The position numbers were made by a program, and so were the translations under genes. Under the pieces are notes generated by a model that ran no database searches, was not told where the DNA came from, and saw only the letters and a list, made by a program, of their open reading frames with translations. From the NCBI GenBank assembly GCA_029204225.1, contig CM055111.1, positions 17,347,019-17,411,018 on the forward strand: a stretch of 64,000 nt of DNA, in the 5' to 3' direction. The number at the start of each line of letters is the position of its first letter. Position 1 is the first letter of the stretch. This stretch comes from Diphasiastrum complanatum. Its lineage: Eukaryota; Streptophyta; Lycopodiopsida; Lycopodiales; Lycopodiaceae. Shown piece by piece: positions 54,504 to 64,000 of this stretch.

Positions 54504-55323
54504 TGTTGAATTTCACACGTGTGGATTGTCCACTACATGTACTTGTGATCTCCTAAGGTGTGTAGATGCACCAAGATCAAGACTAGATTGAGATTCAAGA
54601 TCTATCTTTGATTCTATGGCAAAAACACACTACTACATGCATTCAATCACTTCCAACTCTCAATCACACGTGTGGGAAGTGTTCCAAAAGTATTCTAAGT
54701 AAAAACAAGCTGCTCTCCTCGGGTAGAGAGAGAAAAACCATTAAGATCTCTCAGGTAGAGAGAGAAAGCTAGAAATTCAATGACACTCAAAATCCACTCA
54801 GTCTCAAAATCAATTAGATCCAAAAGGAGGAGTACAATGATACTAATAGATTCATGAGCTACCACTATGCTTAACTATGATTGGATCACACTTTGCCACC
54901 TCTTAATCCTATTGGACCATTGATCCATGCACCTCTAAATTCTATTGGACTATATTCAAGCACACCTCAATTTTCTATTGGACCTCACAAGGTTCCACCT
55001 CTAAATCCTATTGGACCTCTTAAGCTTCATCAAACAAAAGCATGAAACTTGTGTACACTCTAATTGGCACAAGTTTGGCTCTATTTTGGCTCAATATTGG
55101 CATTACAAGTGGAAATGGATAATTTGCCATCTATGCCAAATTTGACCCTATCAACATCCTACACCTAAATGCCTGACTATGAAATTCTATGAGACCCCTA
55201 TATCAGACATTTTGATTTACTTTACAATTTTCCACACGTGGGAACATCCTCCACACATGTGAGATTCACTTACAAACTTCTATCATAAAAAATACCAAGC
55301 TAGATTTTTGCCAATTTCTCACA
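54504..55323 (-). mobile_element. 3' LTR of copia D
   Basis: 820 bases. It has palindromes CACACGTGTG near 54515 and 54665, and CCACACGTGGG and CCACACATGTGAG near 55235-55265. The motif is shared with E LTRs. Confidence 0.93.
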
Positions 55324-55340
55324 CTCCTCCTCAAAAAGTA
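55324..55340 (-). other. Polypurine tract of copia D
   Basis: The minus strand reads ACTTTTTGAGGAGGAG immediately before the 3' LTR, the expected plus-strand primer for reverse transcription. Confidence 0.8.
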
Positions 55341-55831
55341 GCTTGGAAAGGTACTAGATCACTTGAGAAGTTTGTAAATCTTTTTGAGTGGATCCTTTGG
55401 TATGCATAAGAAGTGAAGATCAGCCAAGGGATCCATCATAGCAGCACCCTCACCATATCCATGATAAGATCTCTTTGGTAGAGATCTCTTGCCAATGCCT
55501 TTGAAGAGTGCTCCACCAATATGTCACTATTATCATGGGCTTCCTCCATGCTTGATGATGATCTTTGCCTTGAAAGTTCCACTTGCATGATGGATGCACC
55601 ATAAATAGAGAAATCTGAGGCTTCCAAGCCTCATAAGATCATGGAGATCAAGATCATAAGATGTGAAACAATGATGATTATCAAGATTATGCTTTCTAGC
55701 TTGACTAGTCCACATACAATGAACTATATCCATGATGGATCTAATCTTGATATCAAAGACTATCTTGATCTTTTTTAAGCTAGTTACTCTCTCAAGGATG
55801 TAAGTGTCCACTTTGGATGCTTCACTTAATC
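55341..55831 (-). pseudogene. Copia D 3' internal region
   Basis: Several short frames lie between the long reading frame and the purine tract. One (55533-55946, overlapping the end of the long frame) has LLLRLSEASKVDTYILERVT. At DNA level the 24 bases around this (GTGAAGCATCC-AAGTGGACACT) match the E cassette with one mismatch. A later piece, ILVEHSSKALARDLYQRDL, is a weak echo of the copia RNase H end. Confidence 0.5.
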
Positions 55832-58021
55832 TCAAGAGGAGTTTACAATTTGCCTCAAAACATGTGAAAACATGATTTTCAAAAAAGTGAGTACCAAGCT
55901 CAATCTTGTTCTTACTAGAACCAAGAGTATACTTTTGACAATACAATATCTTGCTTTCAAAAATATTGGAAACACATCTAAGTCAATAATGACAAGAAAC
56001 ATGTCCATACCATAAGCATCATACAAAACTAGTATAGCTTTTCTTGAACTTTGAGATCCAAAAAATTCAATGAAGCAAGATAGCATTTCAAGCAAAGGAA
56101 GAGAAGCATATATGAATGTGTTGTAGTAGATACAACATGAAAGATGCCCCTCTTTGCCATGTAAGGTGAGCCATGAAGACTCGGCCATGCATCTTGAAGA
56201 GTTTCTTGAAATCATATGAAGAAGAAACTCCTCCTCACACATTGGCCCCATCATAACTTGAATACCTTCAAAAAGAATAACTTGTGATGCTTCTTGAGAA
56301 GCCTTGATCTCGGCCACTTCCAAGATTGAACCTTCATGCAATATGACATCTCTATTCACGATCACATTTGAAATAGAGAGTGTAAAGGCACTAAAGGCCT
56401 CCTTGATGGATGAGTATCCAATCATGATCCATGAGCTTGGATCATCCTTCCTTCTTGTTTCCAAGGGAATATGTGCAAAGCAAGCACTACCAAGTTCACT
56501 AAGGTGATCAACCTTAGGCTTCATCTTGAATAAAACTTCATATGGTGCTATTCCTTCAAGAGCTCCAATACTCCTCAAAGCTTTGATCTTCAATGAGAAT
56601 TTCTTCTCAACATATGCTTTGAATAATAAGGAATAATCATACACCATAATACTTGAAGAGAAAAGATATGTGCATCTTGTGTAATCCTCCTCCTTTGAAA
56701 TATTGGATATATAAGAAACATCAAGAGAGTTTTCACTCTCACTTGGATCCAATTTGTAGATGCCTTCAAATCTTGATCCATATGCAAGGATCTCACCATC
56801 CTTCTTAATCACACAATTGTCAATATTGAAATTGACATCAAAGCCACTATCAAGAAGTTGGCCAACACTTAATATGTTCTTTGTAAGCTTTGGGACAAAA
56901 ATAACATTAGTGAGAAAGAGATCCTTAGAAGATGCAAGCTTCAAGGGAATAATCCCTACTCCTTCAATATTGCACTCATGCTTACTTGCAAAGTATATGG
57001 TCTTCTTGACTCCATCATAAGGCATAATAGATGAAAAAAAGTGCTTGGAGCCACACATATGTGAAGATGCTCCACTATCAATATACCATGAGTCATCCTT
57101 GTTGAAGGTGGAAGAGGAGAAGCTTGATGCCATAAGAGAGCCTTCTCCATCACTTGCAATATAGTCTTCTTTCTCATTGGTGATGTTGGCTTGATTGAGT
57201 TGATTCTTCTTCTTGAAGCAATTGGTGGCATAATGGCCTTTCTTGCCACAATAAAAGCACTTGATCATCTTTTTCTTGAGATTTGAATTAGAAGCATGAG
57301 AGGTATCCTCCTCCTCTCCATCTTGGTCTTTATCTTTGTCATTAGAGAAGTGATGGTGTTGCTTCTTACTCCTCTCTTTGTGCTTGGCAAATAGAACTTT
57401 GCCATCATCATGATTGAGTGATAGCTTGTCCATCCTCAAGAGTTTGTACTCTTGTCTTGATTCTTCAGAAATAAGCACACTTTGAAGGGCCTCCAAACTT
57501 GGTAGCTCCTCCTTAATAGCATAGGATTGGACAAGGTTGTCATATTCATCTCTCAAGCCATTGAGAATGACTTGGACTAGCTCACTTTGATTAATTGAGT
57601 CACCAATACATGCAAGCTCCCTATGAATATCCTTGACCCTCAAAACATAATTAGATGCACTCTCATCACTCTTTTGACTACTTTGGAATATTTGATTTCT
57701 AAGAGTGAGGAGCCTTGAGGTGTTCTTAGCCTCATAGATGGACTTGAGACAATCCCAAGCTTCCTTGGATGTAGAACAATCACCAATCTCCCTCAATATC
57801 TCATTAGAGACATTCATCTTAATGTAGTGGAGAGCCATCCTAGATCTGTTCTTGTATTTTTGTACTTCTTGAAGGACTTGAGGCTCCTCCTCAATCCCAA
57901 GTACAATGTCCATCACATCTTGGAGTATCAAGATGGACTCCATCCTCAACTTCCATATTGAATAATTGGAAGTAGACAATCTCTCACTTGGTTGCAACAA
58001 GTATGAACTCATTGAAGTCAT
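55832..58021 (-). CDS. Copia D gag-protease fused to an unknown C-terminal module
   Basis: The frame is 729 codons with no stop. Residues 1-230 are a UBN2-type copia gag (TSNYSIWKLRMESIL, EAWDCLKSIYEAKN, RLLTLRNQIFQS). CFYCGKKGHYATNC at 254-267 is a complete CCHC knuckle. YIDSGASSHMCG near 313-324 is the protease active site, followed by FVPKLTKNILSVGQLLDSGF. From about residue 450 a large deletion jumps past the integrase core to its tail (PYEVLFKMKPKVDHLSELGS, WIMIGYSSIKEAFSAF). The last 150 or so residues, hydrophobic and Cys/Leu-rich (SCCIYYNTFIYASLPLLEML), are not recognised. The ATG at 58021 follows a 735-base leader. Gag and protease may still be functional. Confidence 0.88.
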   Translation of the reverse strand: MTSMSSYLLQPSERLSTSNYSIWKLRMESILILQDVMDIVLGIEEEPQVLQEVQKYKNRSRMALHYIKMNVSNEILREIGDCSTSKEAWDCLKSIYEAKNTSRLLTLRNQIFQSSQKSDESASNYVLRVKDIHRELACIGDSINQSELVQVILNGLRDEYDNLVQSYAIKEELPSLEALQSVLISEESRQEYKLLRMDKLSLNHDDGKVLFAKHKERSKKQHHHFSNDKDKDQDGEEEDTSHASNSNLKKKMIKCFYCGKKGHYATNCFKKKNQLNQANITNEKEDYIASDGEGSLMASSFSSSTFNKDDSWYIDSGASSHMCGSKHFFSSIMPYDGVKKTIYFASKHECNIEGVGIIPLKLASSKDLFLTNVIFVPKLTKNILSVGQLLDSGFDVNFNIDNCVIKKDGEILAYGSRFEGIYKLDPSESENSLDVSYISNISKEEDYTRCTYLFSSSIMVYDYSLLFKAYVEKKFSLKIKALRSIGALEGIAPYEVLFKMKPKVDHLSELGSACFAHIPLETRRKDDPSSWIMIGYSSIKEAFSAFTLSISNVIVNRDVILHEGSILEVAEIKASQEASQVILFEGIQVMMGPMCEEEFLLHMISRNSSRCMAESSWLTLHGKEGHLSCCIYYNTFIYASLPLLEMLSCFIEFFGSQSSRKAILVLYDAYGMDMFLVIIDLDVFPIFLKARYCIVKSILLVLVRTRLSLVLTFLKIMFSHVLRQIVNSS

Positions 58022-58756
58022 GTAAAGTGGAGATAAATAAAAGTGATGAACAAAAAATGTTGCTTCTCTCTCACTATAGGATCCAATAATGGTGTGCTAC
58101 CATCTCCTATGCAAGATCTTGCAACAAACTGTGAGATGATTCTCACTAGCTATCTCAATCGCTCCAAAACTAGATCTACTTCACATCAAATGATGGAGTA
58201 TGGGCAAAGTTAGGATCAAACACTCTTAGCACGTGTGAAATACACTAAGAAACCAAATTTGACTCAAATACAATGATATTGCATGAAACAAAATGGCTAA
58301 GATCTCAAAACAATGCCTAGATCACATATAGATGAGATTGGTAAGCATTCAACTGTGATTTTGGATCAAACAAGCAATCTTTTGACCAAACCAAATGTGT
58401 CCACCCAGGTCTAGGTGCCCTACCTAACCCTCTTCAAAAGCTTATAACTTTTGATTGGCTCAACCAAATGGAATGAAACTGATTGCATCAGAAAAATAGC
58501 TTCAAAACAAGCTATCTAGCAAGATTTTTGGATCAAACATGAAAGAAAACTCCCAAACTGAAATTGGATGTTCCTCACACATGTCTGAGCACCTGATTCC
58601 GTACAGTACCAGGTCAGACCCAATCAATGTCCTTTTGATCTCTTTTGATCCAAAATTGAACAAGATAGCTAGGAAAATGGGCCTTGACAATTTCTAGCTC
58701 AAGATTGATGAATAGTTTTCACTCAAATGGATTAAAATGCATGGTAACCTTAGGTA

Positions 58757-58769
58757 GGCTCTGATACCA
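58757..58769 (-). other. Primer-binding site of copia D
   Basis: TGGTATCAGAGCC on the minus strand, directly against the 5' LTR; initiator tRNA-Met type. Confidence 0.92.
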
Positions 58770-59589
58770 TGTTGAATTTCAAACATGTGGATTGTCCACT
58801 ACATGTACTTGTGATCTCCTAAGGTGTGTAGATGCACCAAGATCAAGACTAGATTGAGATTCAAGATCTATCTTTGATTCTATGGCAAAAACACACTACT
58901 ACATGCATTCAATCACTTCCAACTCTCACTCACACGTGTGGGAAGTGTTCCAAAAGTATTCTAACTAAAAACAAGCTGCTCTCCTCGGGTAGAGAGAGAA
59001 AAACCATCAAGAGCTCTCGGGTAGAGAGAGAAAGCTAGAAATTCAATGACACTCAAAATCCACTCAATCTCAAAATCAATTAGATCCAAAAGGAGGAGTA
59101 CAATGATACTAATAGATTCATGAGCTACCACTATGCTTAACTATGATTGGATCACACTTTGCCACCTCTGAATCCTATTGGACCATTGATCCATGCACCT
59201 CTAAATTCTATTGGACTATATTCAAGCACACCTCAATTTTCTATTGGACCTCACAAGGTTCCACCTCTAAATCCTATTGGACCTCTTAAGCTTCATCAAA
59301 CAAAAGCATGACACTTGTCTACACTCTAATTGGCACAAGTTTGGCTCTATTTTGGCTCAATATTGGCATTACAAGTGGAAATGGGTAGTTTGCCATCTAT
59401 GCCAAATTTGACCCTATCCACATCCTACACCTAAATGCTTGACTATGAAATTCTATGAGACCCCTATATCAAACATTTTGATTTACTTTACAATTCTCCA
59501 CACGTGGGAACATCCTCCACACACGTGAGATTCACTTACAAACTTCTATCATAAAAAATACCAAGCTAGATTTTTGCCAATTTCTCACA
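58770..59589 (-). mobile_element. 5' LTR of copia D
   Basis: 820 bases, same length as the 3' LTR and as the solo LTR at 11900-12719. Differences from the 3' LTR are single substitutions only, several of them at C/T or G/A positions, as expected after methylation. Confidence 0.93.
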
Positions 59590-59719
59590 TTTCTTTCATG
59601 TCGTTTGACCCTCTCCTGTTGTTCGTGTTGTTCGCAAACATTTCGTTTTCATATCTTTTCATCAAATTGGGAGTCAAGAGCTAGTAGAGCTTTGGTAACA
59701 GAAACATTTTGTTTCTTCA

Positions 59720-60350
59720 TCATCGAAGATTGTATACTGTTCAGATGAGAAAGTAACAGTGTAGCCCTCATCACTCATTTTAGAAACTGACAATAGGTTC
59801 TTTGACAACTGAGGTATGTGAAGAACATTGGTGACATAAATAGAAAGATCATTGTTGAAAGTGATTTTGACTATCCCTTTGCTTTCCACGCGTATGGTGC
59901 TTGAATCTCCAAGGTAGATGAATTGATCTCTGTTGTAAGCTGCATACTCGATAAACCATTCCTTGCGACAGGTCATGTGTTGGGTTGCTTCACTATCCAA
60001 GTACTAGCTATCGTGGTCTTTGTTGCCACTGTTGTATCTTGTTCCTTAAATTTTGTCGCATTGGAGGAATTTGGCTATTGCTGTTGTTGCTTATTTGCCT
60101 CATTGAAGATGCAAATGCGACACTCCTTGATGTTGTGATTGGCTCTCGCTGCACTTGATTCTTGGCTTTGAATAGTCTTTCTTCTTGGTGTACAGGGCCA
60201 TGGATTTGTCTTTGATGGATAGGTGACTGGTCTTTCTCCGCATTTCTTCTTGAAGAAGATGACCGATCACCTTTTGAAGAGTGAGGTCGGGTTGTGTGGA
60301 GATCATCGCCACAAAGTATTCATATGACTTTGGAAGAGAATCTTGTAGTT
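59720..60350 (-). pseudogene. Copia C gag and protease, minus strand
   Basis: The gag end reads SLPKSYEYFVAMISTQPDLT, LQKVIGHLLQEEMRRK and a basic region (60100-60350). After a frame change it reads NIKECRICIFNEANKQQQ, a degenerate knuckle. The protease block 59720-60000 has MDSEATQHMTCRKEWF, a changed active site (DSEATQH for DSGATxH), GDSSTIRVESKGIV and VLHIPQLSKNLLSVSKM. It continues beyond the B insertion at 51395. Confidence 0.85.
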
Positions 60351-61199
60351 AGCAGTGAGTCTCAGGGGTCAGTTAGCACCCCTGAGAGGGGGGATGCTAA
60401 ATATCTGTCAAAAGAAGCTTATCATCAGGTAAGTCATATTTTAGCCTGGGGAACTAATTATTTTTAAAGATATTGGTGACAATTTTGCACAATTTATGCC
60501 TCATAAAGTCTTTCTTTTGAAAAACATTGATCAACATTTGTACTTTCTCAATGAAAATGTTTTGATCACTACAACAGTACATTGCTGCAATGACCTGTGA
60601 AAGAATGACCTCGCATGAATTAAAAATAGGCATGTTTGATGAAAGATGAATATATTGGCAGATCAAGGGTAGTGTTTTCCTTTTATCATTTTTAGACATT
60701 AGAAAATTGTCCGTATTTGACTCAAATTTAGTAATAATGTTTAACAAGTTGGCAATATTGTTTTCAACATTGTTTTTAGTGCTCCTCAACAAGACAAATG
60801 AATGTTCGAAGTAAAATACTTACATATTATTGGAGAATGATATTTTCTAGTGATCTTTGCACCTAGTAAAATTCCTATAAAAAAGTGGCTAGGTCATTAG
60901 GAGAAGCCATAATTTAATATCCGTTGGGTGCAAGGGTCACTAAAAAGCATTTTCCCAAGTGTAAAAGATTGTCTTGGAATTTAATTATGGCTAAAAATAT
61001 TTTTATGGCCCACAGATTTTGACATTTTACAAGGTGCAATATGCTTCCCAAAATTCTTTATGGTCATTTTATGAGCTGTAAATTGCTTTCGAAAAGTTTG
61101 ATGGAATTCAAGATTTCGTAACATGTCACATGTCACTTTCATAAACAATAATCTACTTTACATTCTATATGTATAAAACTCACACACAAAGCTAAAGCA
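60351..61199. other. Mostly unassigned; contains a perfect 9-bp hairpin
   Basis: CTCAGGGGT and ACCCCTGAG pair at 60361-60386 with an 8-base loop. One minus-strand open frame lies at 60454-60792. The rest is AT-rich with nothing recognised. Confidence 0.5.
60454..60792 (-). CDS. Hypothetical 112-residue frame
   Basis: It reads LLNIITKFESNTDNFLMSKN, LPLICQYIHLSSNMPIFNSC and KVQMLINVFQKKDFMRH, with helical, mixed composition and no low-complexity bias. I do not recognise it, and no neighbour suggests a role. It could be an exon of a host gene or an unidentified transposon frame. Confidence 0.25.
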   Translation of the reverse strand: MLRSTKNNVENNIANLLNIITKFESNTDNFLMSKNDKRKTLPLICQYIHLSSNMPIFNSCEVILSQVIAAMYCCSDQNIFIEKVQMLINVFQKKDFMRHKLCKIVTNIFKNN

Positions 61200-61490
61200 A
61201 TACTTTTGAAAGAAATGCATTTTTTCCTTGCCACCAACATTGTGATACCTAAGAGTTCATTCCCCTCCTCCTCTCAAGGACTTATTAAACTTATTCCCAA
61301 ATCTGAGGCACCCACTAGAATATCTAATTACCACCCTCTAACTATGCTAAACACCTCTTACAAAAACGTAGTGAAAGCCATTACTAGAAGGATTGCCCCT
61401 CTCCTCTCCTCTCCTCCCACTTTTCCAAGAGTCAATATGGTTTTATTGAAGATAGATCCTTTTTTGACACCATAAGGTTCTAGCCTACTG
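61200..61490 (+). pseudogene. LINE (L1-type) reverse transcriptase scrap
   Basis: SSQGLIKLIPKSEAPTRISN, YHPLTMLNTSYKNVVKAITR and RRIAPLLSS match the first conserved blocks of plant L1 reverse transcriptase (QG.I.LIPK, NYRPI.LLN..YK, R). In another frame QYGFIEDRSFFDTI follows at about 61435-61475, as in Q.GF...RSI.DN. Only about 90 codons survive, with one frameshift; both ends are lost. Confidence 0.75.
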
Positions 61491-61572
61491 AAGAAGAAGC
61501 AGCTATCTTCACAAACTTAGCCACTGCTACTCTTCTAACAGTCAAGCCTTCACACAGCCACTTCTGAATCAA

Positions 61573-62705
61573 CTGATATGCTGTGGCATTTTAGACTTGG
61601 CCACCTTAATTTCAATAGTATTCAGCAAATGTCTACTCAGAGTCTAGTACAAGATCTGTTGTCTATCAGCAAGCCAACTTCTCCGTGCGAAAGTTGTATT
61701 ATCAACAAGCATGCTAGAAGCCCTTTCAATTCAAATTCAGTTTATACTTCCAAAGGCTTGCTTGGCCTTGTACATAGCGACATTTGTGGCCTGATGCAGA
61801 CTGTTTCGACAGGGAGAGCTCTCTATTTCCTAACCTTCATCGATGACTTCTCATGAAGGACTGCTATTTACTTTTTGAAGAAAAAATTCGAAGCATTCAA
61901 ATTCTTCAAGTAGTTCAAGGTGTTTGCAGAAAACCAGACCCAGAGGAAGATCAAGTCTCTATGCACAGATGGAATGGGGGAGTATATCTCCACAAAATTT
62001 AAGGAGTGCTACAAGGCCAGCAGAATACATCAACAATACAACCAGTCCAATGGTATAGTTGAACAGAAGAATCAGACACTCATCGAAAGTGCCAAGAGCA
62101 TGATGGCCCATGCCTCTCTTCCAAAGAAAATTTGGGCAGAAGCTATTACTTCAGCTATTTATTAGTACAATCGATCCATTACCCAAGCATTGAATGGCAA
62201 GACACCTTATGAGGTGTGGACATGATCGAAACCATCATTCAAAAGTATTCAAGTGTTTGGATGCATCACTTTCGGTCAGATCCCTGAAGATCTAAGAAGA
62301 AAGCTAGATGACAAGAGTAGAAAAATGATTTTCATCAGCTATTCCCCAGACCACAAGGCATACAAGCTCTACAATCTGGATACCGAGAAGGCATTCACTA
62401 GTAGAAATGTCATTTTTGTGGAAGACCGATTCATCGACTACAAAGGAAAAGCTCCATCGATTTCCTATCCCAGAGCCAACAATTTGGAGCTCAGCATTGA
62501 TCAACAACTCGCCTCTAACTTTGACAAAGAGACAGACCCTCGACAAATCGAACCATCTCAGAGGATCAAAGTTCAACCTAGAAGATCGAACTGATCCAGA
62601 CAGCCTCCATCCTTATTCATGGATGATCCAGCCTGCTACTTTGTGCAGGAACCAAACATTGTTTCAGAGGCAATGTCGACACTTGATGCTGACTAGTGCA
62701 AACCA
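61573..62705 (+). pseudogene. Copia F integrase and linker
   Basis: LWHFRLGHLNFNSIQQM with CESCIINKHARSPF gives the zinc-binding part. LVHSDICGL, FLTFIDDFS, CTDGMGEYISTKFKECY and SNGIVEQKNQTLIESAKSMM give the catalytic core with D, D and E visible. Stops at 61854, 61911, 62163 and 62223 interrupt. Then come VFGCITFGQIPEDLRRKLDD, MIFISYSPDHKAYKLYNLDT and SRNVIFVEDRF. It belongs to a copia lineage different from A to E. Gag and protease are absent. Confidence 0.9.
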
Positions 62706-63490
62706 AAATGGACACTGAATTTGATTATCTCATCGAGAATCAAACATGTACTATTACTGAGCTGCCAAAGGATCGAAATCCAATTTCATACAAATGGATA
62801 TTCAAAGCGAAGTATGATGCTGAAGGAAAATTAAATCGATACAAGGCTAGACTTGTCACCAAAGACTACTCCTAGATTTCAAATCTGGATTATTTAGATA
62901 TCTTCAGCCTTGTCGTTAAGCATGCTTCGATCCGTCTACTACTCTCCTTTGCAGCTACAACTGATCTTGAAGTCCACCAAATGGATGCCTAGATACCTTC
63001 CTCAACGGGACTATTGAAGAGGAGATCTACATGTCATAGTCAGAAGGATACAAGCTCAGAGGCAAGGAGCACCTTGTATGCAAAATTCAAAAGGCACTCT
63101 ACGAGTTGAAATGGTCACCTAGAGTTTGGTTCCAAAAAATCAATGCATTTTTTATCAAGAACGGTTTTATTTCAAACTCAACAGACTCGAATGCCTACTT
63201 CAAGTCTGTATCAGATTACTTCATCATCATTACTCTCTATGTAGATGATACACTTCTATTCAGTATTGATCTGAATCTGATGAAGGGATCGAAATGCATG
63301 TTGTCCCAAGAGTATAAAATGAGTGACATGGGTCGAGCCCACTACTGTCTCAAAATCCAAATCCAAATCCAACGAGATCAACCCAACAGATTGATTTTCA
63401 TCAGTCAGCAATGATATTTCAACAATGTGCTGAAAAAGTATGGAATGGCCAGCTACAAACCAAGTCACTTTTCACTTGACTCTGGACATA
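62706..63490 (+). pseudogene. Copia F reverse transcriptase, truncated
   Basis: NPISYKWIFKAKYDAEGKLN and RYKARLVTKDYS start the domain, then KHASIRLLLSFAATTDLEVH, and after a frameshift GTIEEEIYMS and KALYELKWSPRVWFQKINAF. The polymerase box YVDD is intact at 63238-63249, followed by KMSDMGRAHYCL. Similarity ends near 63490, before RNase H. Stops and shifts near 62874, 62990 and 63415. Confidence 0.9.
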
Positions 63491-64000
63491 AATAAATCAT
63501 CCGAGCACAAATTATGAGATGCTCCGTCCATGAGACATATTATTTGAGCCTCCCAGTTACGCCGTCATTTTGGTTGTAATCGCTATATTATTGTGCTTCG
63601 GTGTAATATAGCAGCAGCATGCTTTTCTATCTGTGTATAACGTAGATGAATGCTTGTTGTGATTGAATGCACTTTATTGTTGTTTGATTGCGCTTGTTTA
63701 CTAACTCTGATCAGAACACGGACGTCTATGACTCCTCAATTTATGATTAGACAATGGCTGTCTTTGATGCCTAGGAAACTCGCGATATCATATTGCTCCT
63801 TCCATCTATTTCAGAACACGGACGTCTACAACTCCTCAATTTCTGACTAGATGATGGTTGTCTTTGATTCCGAAGAAACTTACGATATCATATTGCTCTT
63901 TCCATCTATTTCATAACCAAACTTCACATTGAACTCATTTTCCAGTAATACCACACACAAACCATTTCTAATCTCTTCGGTGGACTGTACTCTCATTTTT
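63491..64000. repeat. Two tandem 100-base repeats (63711-63910) in unassigned sequence
   Basis: A 100-base unit starting TCAGAACACGGACGTCTA occurs at 63711-63810 and 63811-63910 with about ten differences. The flanks hold no recognised gene. Confidence 0.8.

Larger units (their letters stand above)
54504..59589 (-). mobile_element. Copia D, structurally complete non-autonomous element (5,086 bp)
   Basis: Two 820-bp LTRs (54504-55323 and 58770-59589), TGTGAG..TTCAACA on the minus strand, no indels and roughly twenty substitutions between them by eye. The target duplication is TTTCT (54499-54503 and 59590-59594). Primer site TGGTATCAGAGCC is at 58757-58769 and a purine tract is at 55324-55340. 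The interior encodes gag, protease and an integrase tail but no integrase core, reverse transcriptase or RNase H. It must have used enzymes from another element. A solo LTR of the family is at 11900. Confidence 0.95.
51396..59719 (-). mobile_element. Copia B, minus strand, with copia D nested in its 5' LTR
   Basis: The LTRs are 51396-52288 (3') and 53745-54503 plus 59595-59719 (5', split by D). The outer ends are TGAAGAAACAAAATG..TTGCTTCA, and the flanking duplication is TCATC (51391-51395 and 59720-59724). The primer site TGGTATCAGAGCC (minus) is at 53732-53744. Without D the element is only about 3.2 kb: gag fused to the end of RNase H, everything between deleted. The LTRs are a diverged form of LTR-A. 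Confidence 0.92.

Overview
The window looks like nuclear heterochromatin from a large, AT-rich land-plant genome. The evidence is plant-type CACTA transposase (Tnp2 + DUF4218 + DUF4216), Ty1-copia LTR retrotransposons primed by initiator tRNA-Met, Ty3-gypsy remnants, a tRNA-Asp-primed LTR family, an L1-type LINE scrap, and one intron-containing gene with a transit-peptide-like N terminus. Nothing is bacterial or viral. I cannot place it below land plant. Almost every coding segment is a transposon, and most are broken; element and family letters (A-I) are mine.

Layout. 1-1.14 kb: minus-strand leader, primer-binding site and LTR tip of an LTR element (family G). 1.14-2.34 kb: first two exons of a host gene, possibly a plastid EamA/DMT-type transporter, cut off by that LTR tip. 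1.78-4.81 kb and 27.22-30.35 kb: a roughly 3 kb inverted duplication holding exon 1, its upstream DNA and one LTR of copia family E. 4.94-6.92 kb: a terminal-inverted-repeat element inside an E remnant. 7.1-7.55 kb: LTR-A scrap. 8.6-15.87 kb: a decayed CACTA element, itself hit by a 1.1 kb GC-rich foldback element (8.85-9.95) and an 820-bp solo LTR (11.90-12.72). 15.88-18.75 kb: minus-strand copia A fragment. 20.06-28.12 kb: copia E (+) with copia A nested in it. 31.9-40.1 kb: scraps of copia A and of the E module, plus two unassigned LTR-element 3' ends. 40.3-44.9 kb: LTR-H pieces, an unrecognised decayed gene, and a solo LTR of family G (43.73-44.55). 44.91-47.45 kb: the best copia E copy. 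48.56-51.29 kb: Ty3-gypsy fragment. 51.29-60.35 kb: three-level nest: copia C interrupted by B (target duplication TCATC), B interrupted by D (target duplication TTTCT). 61.2-63.5 kb: LINE scrap and copia F.

The most unusual content is in the copia E and D families. Both keep retroelement ends, but reverse transcriptase and most of RNase H are gone, and their place is taken by sequence I do not recognise that is still open in frame (E3 at 44.91-46.84 kb with one stop; D at 55.83-58.02 kb with none). D has matching 820-bp LTRs, a tRNA-Met primer site and a perfect target duplication, so it moved relatively recently although it cannot encode its own polymerase. D and E share a short stretch upstream of the 3' LTR, so the two replacement modules may be related. 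No gene here looks like a working cellular operon or pathway; the genes interact mainly as parasites, hosts and passengers of one another.
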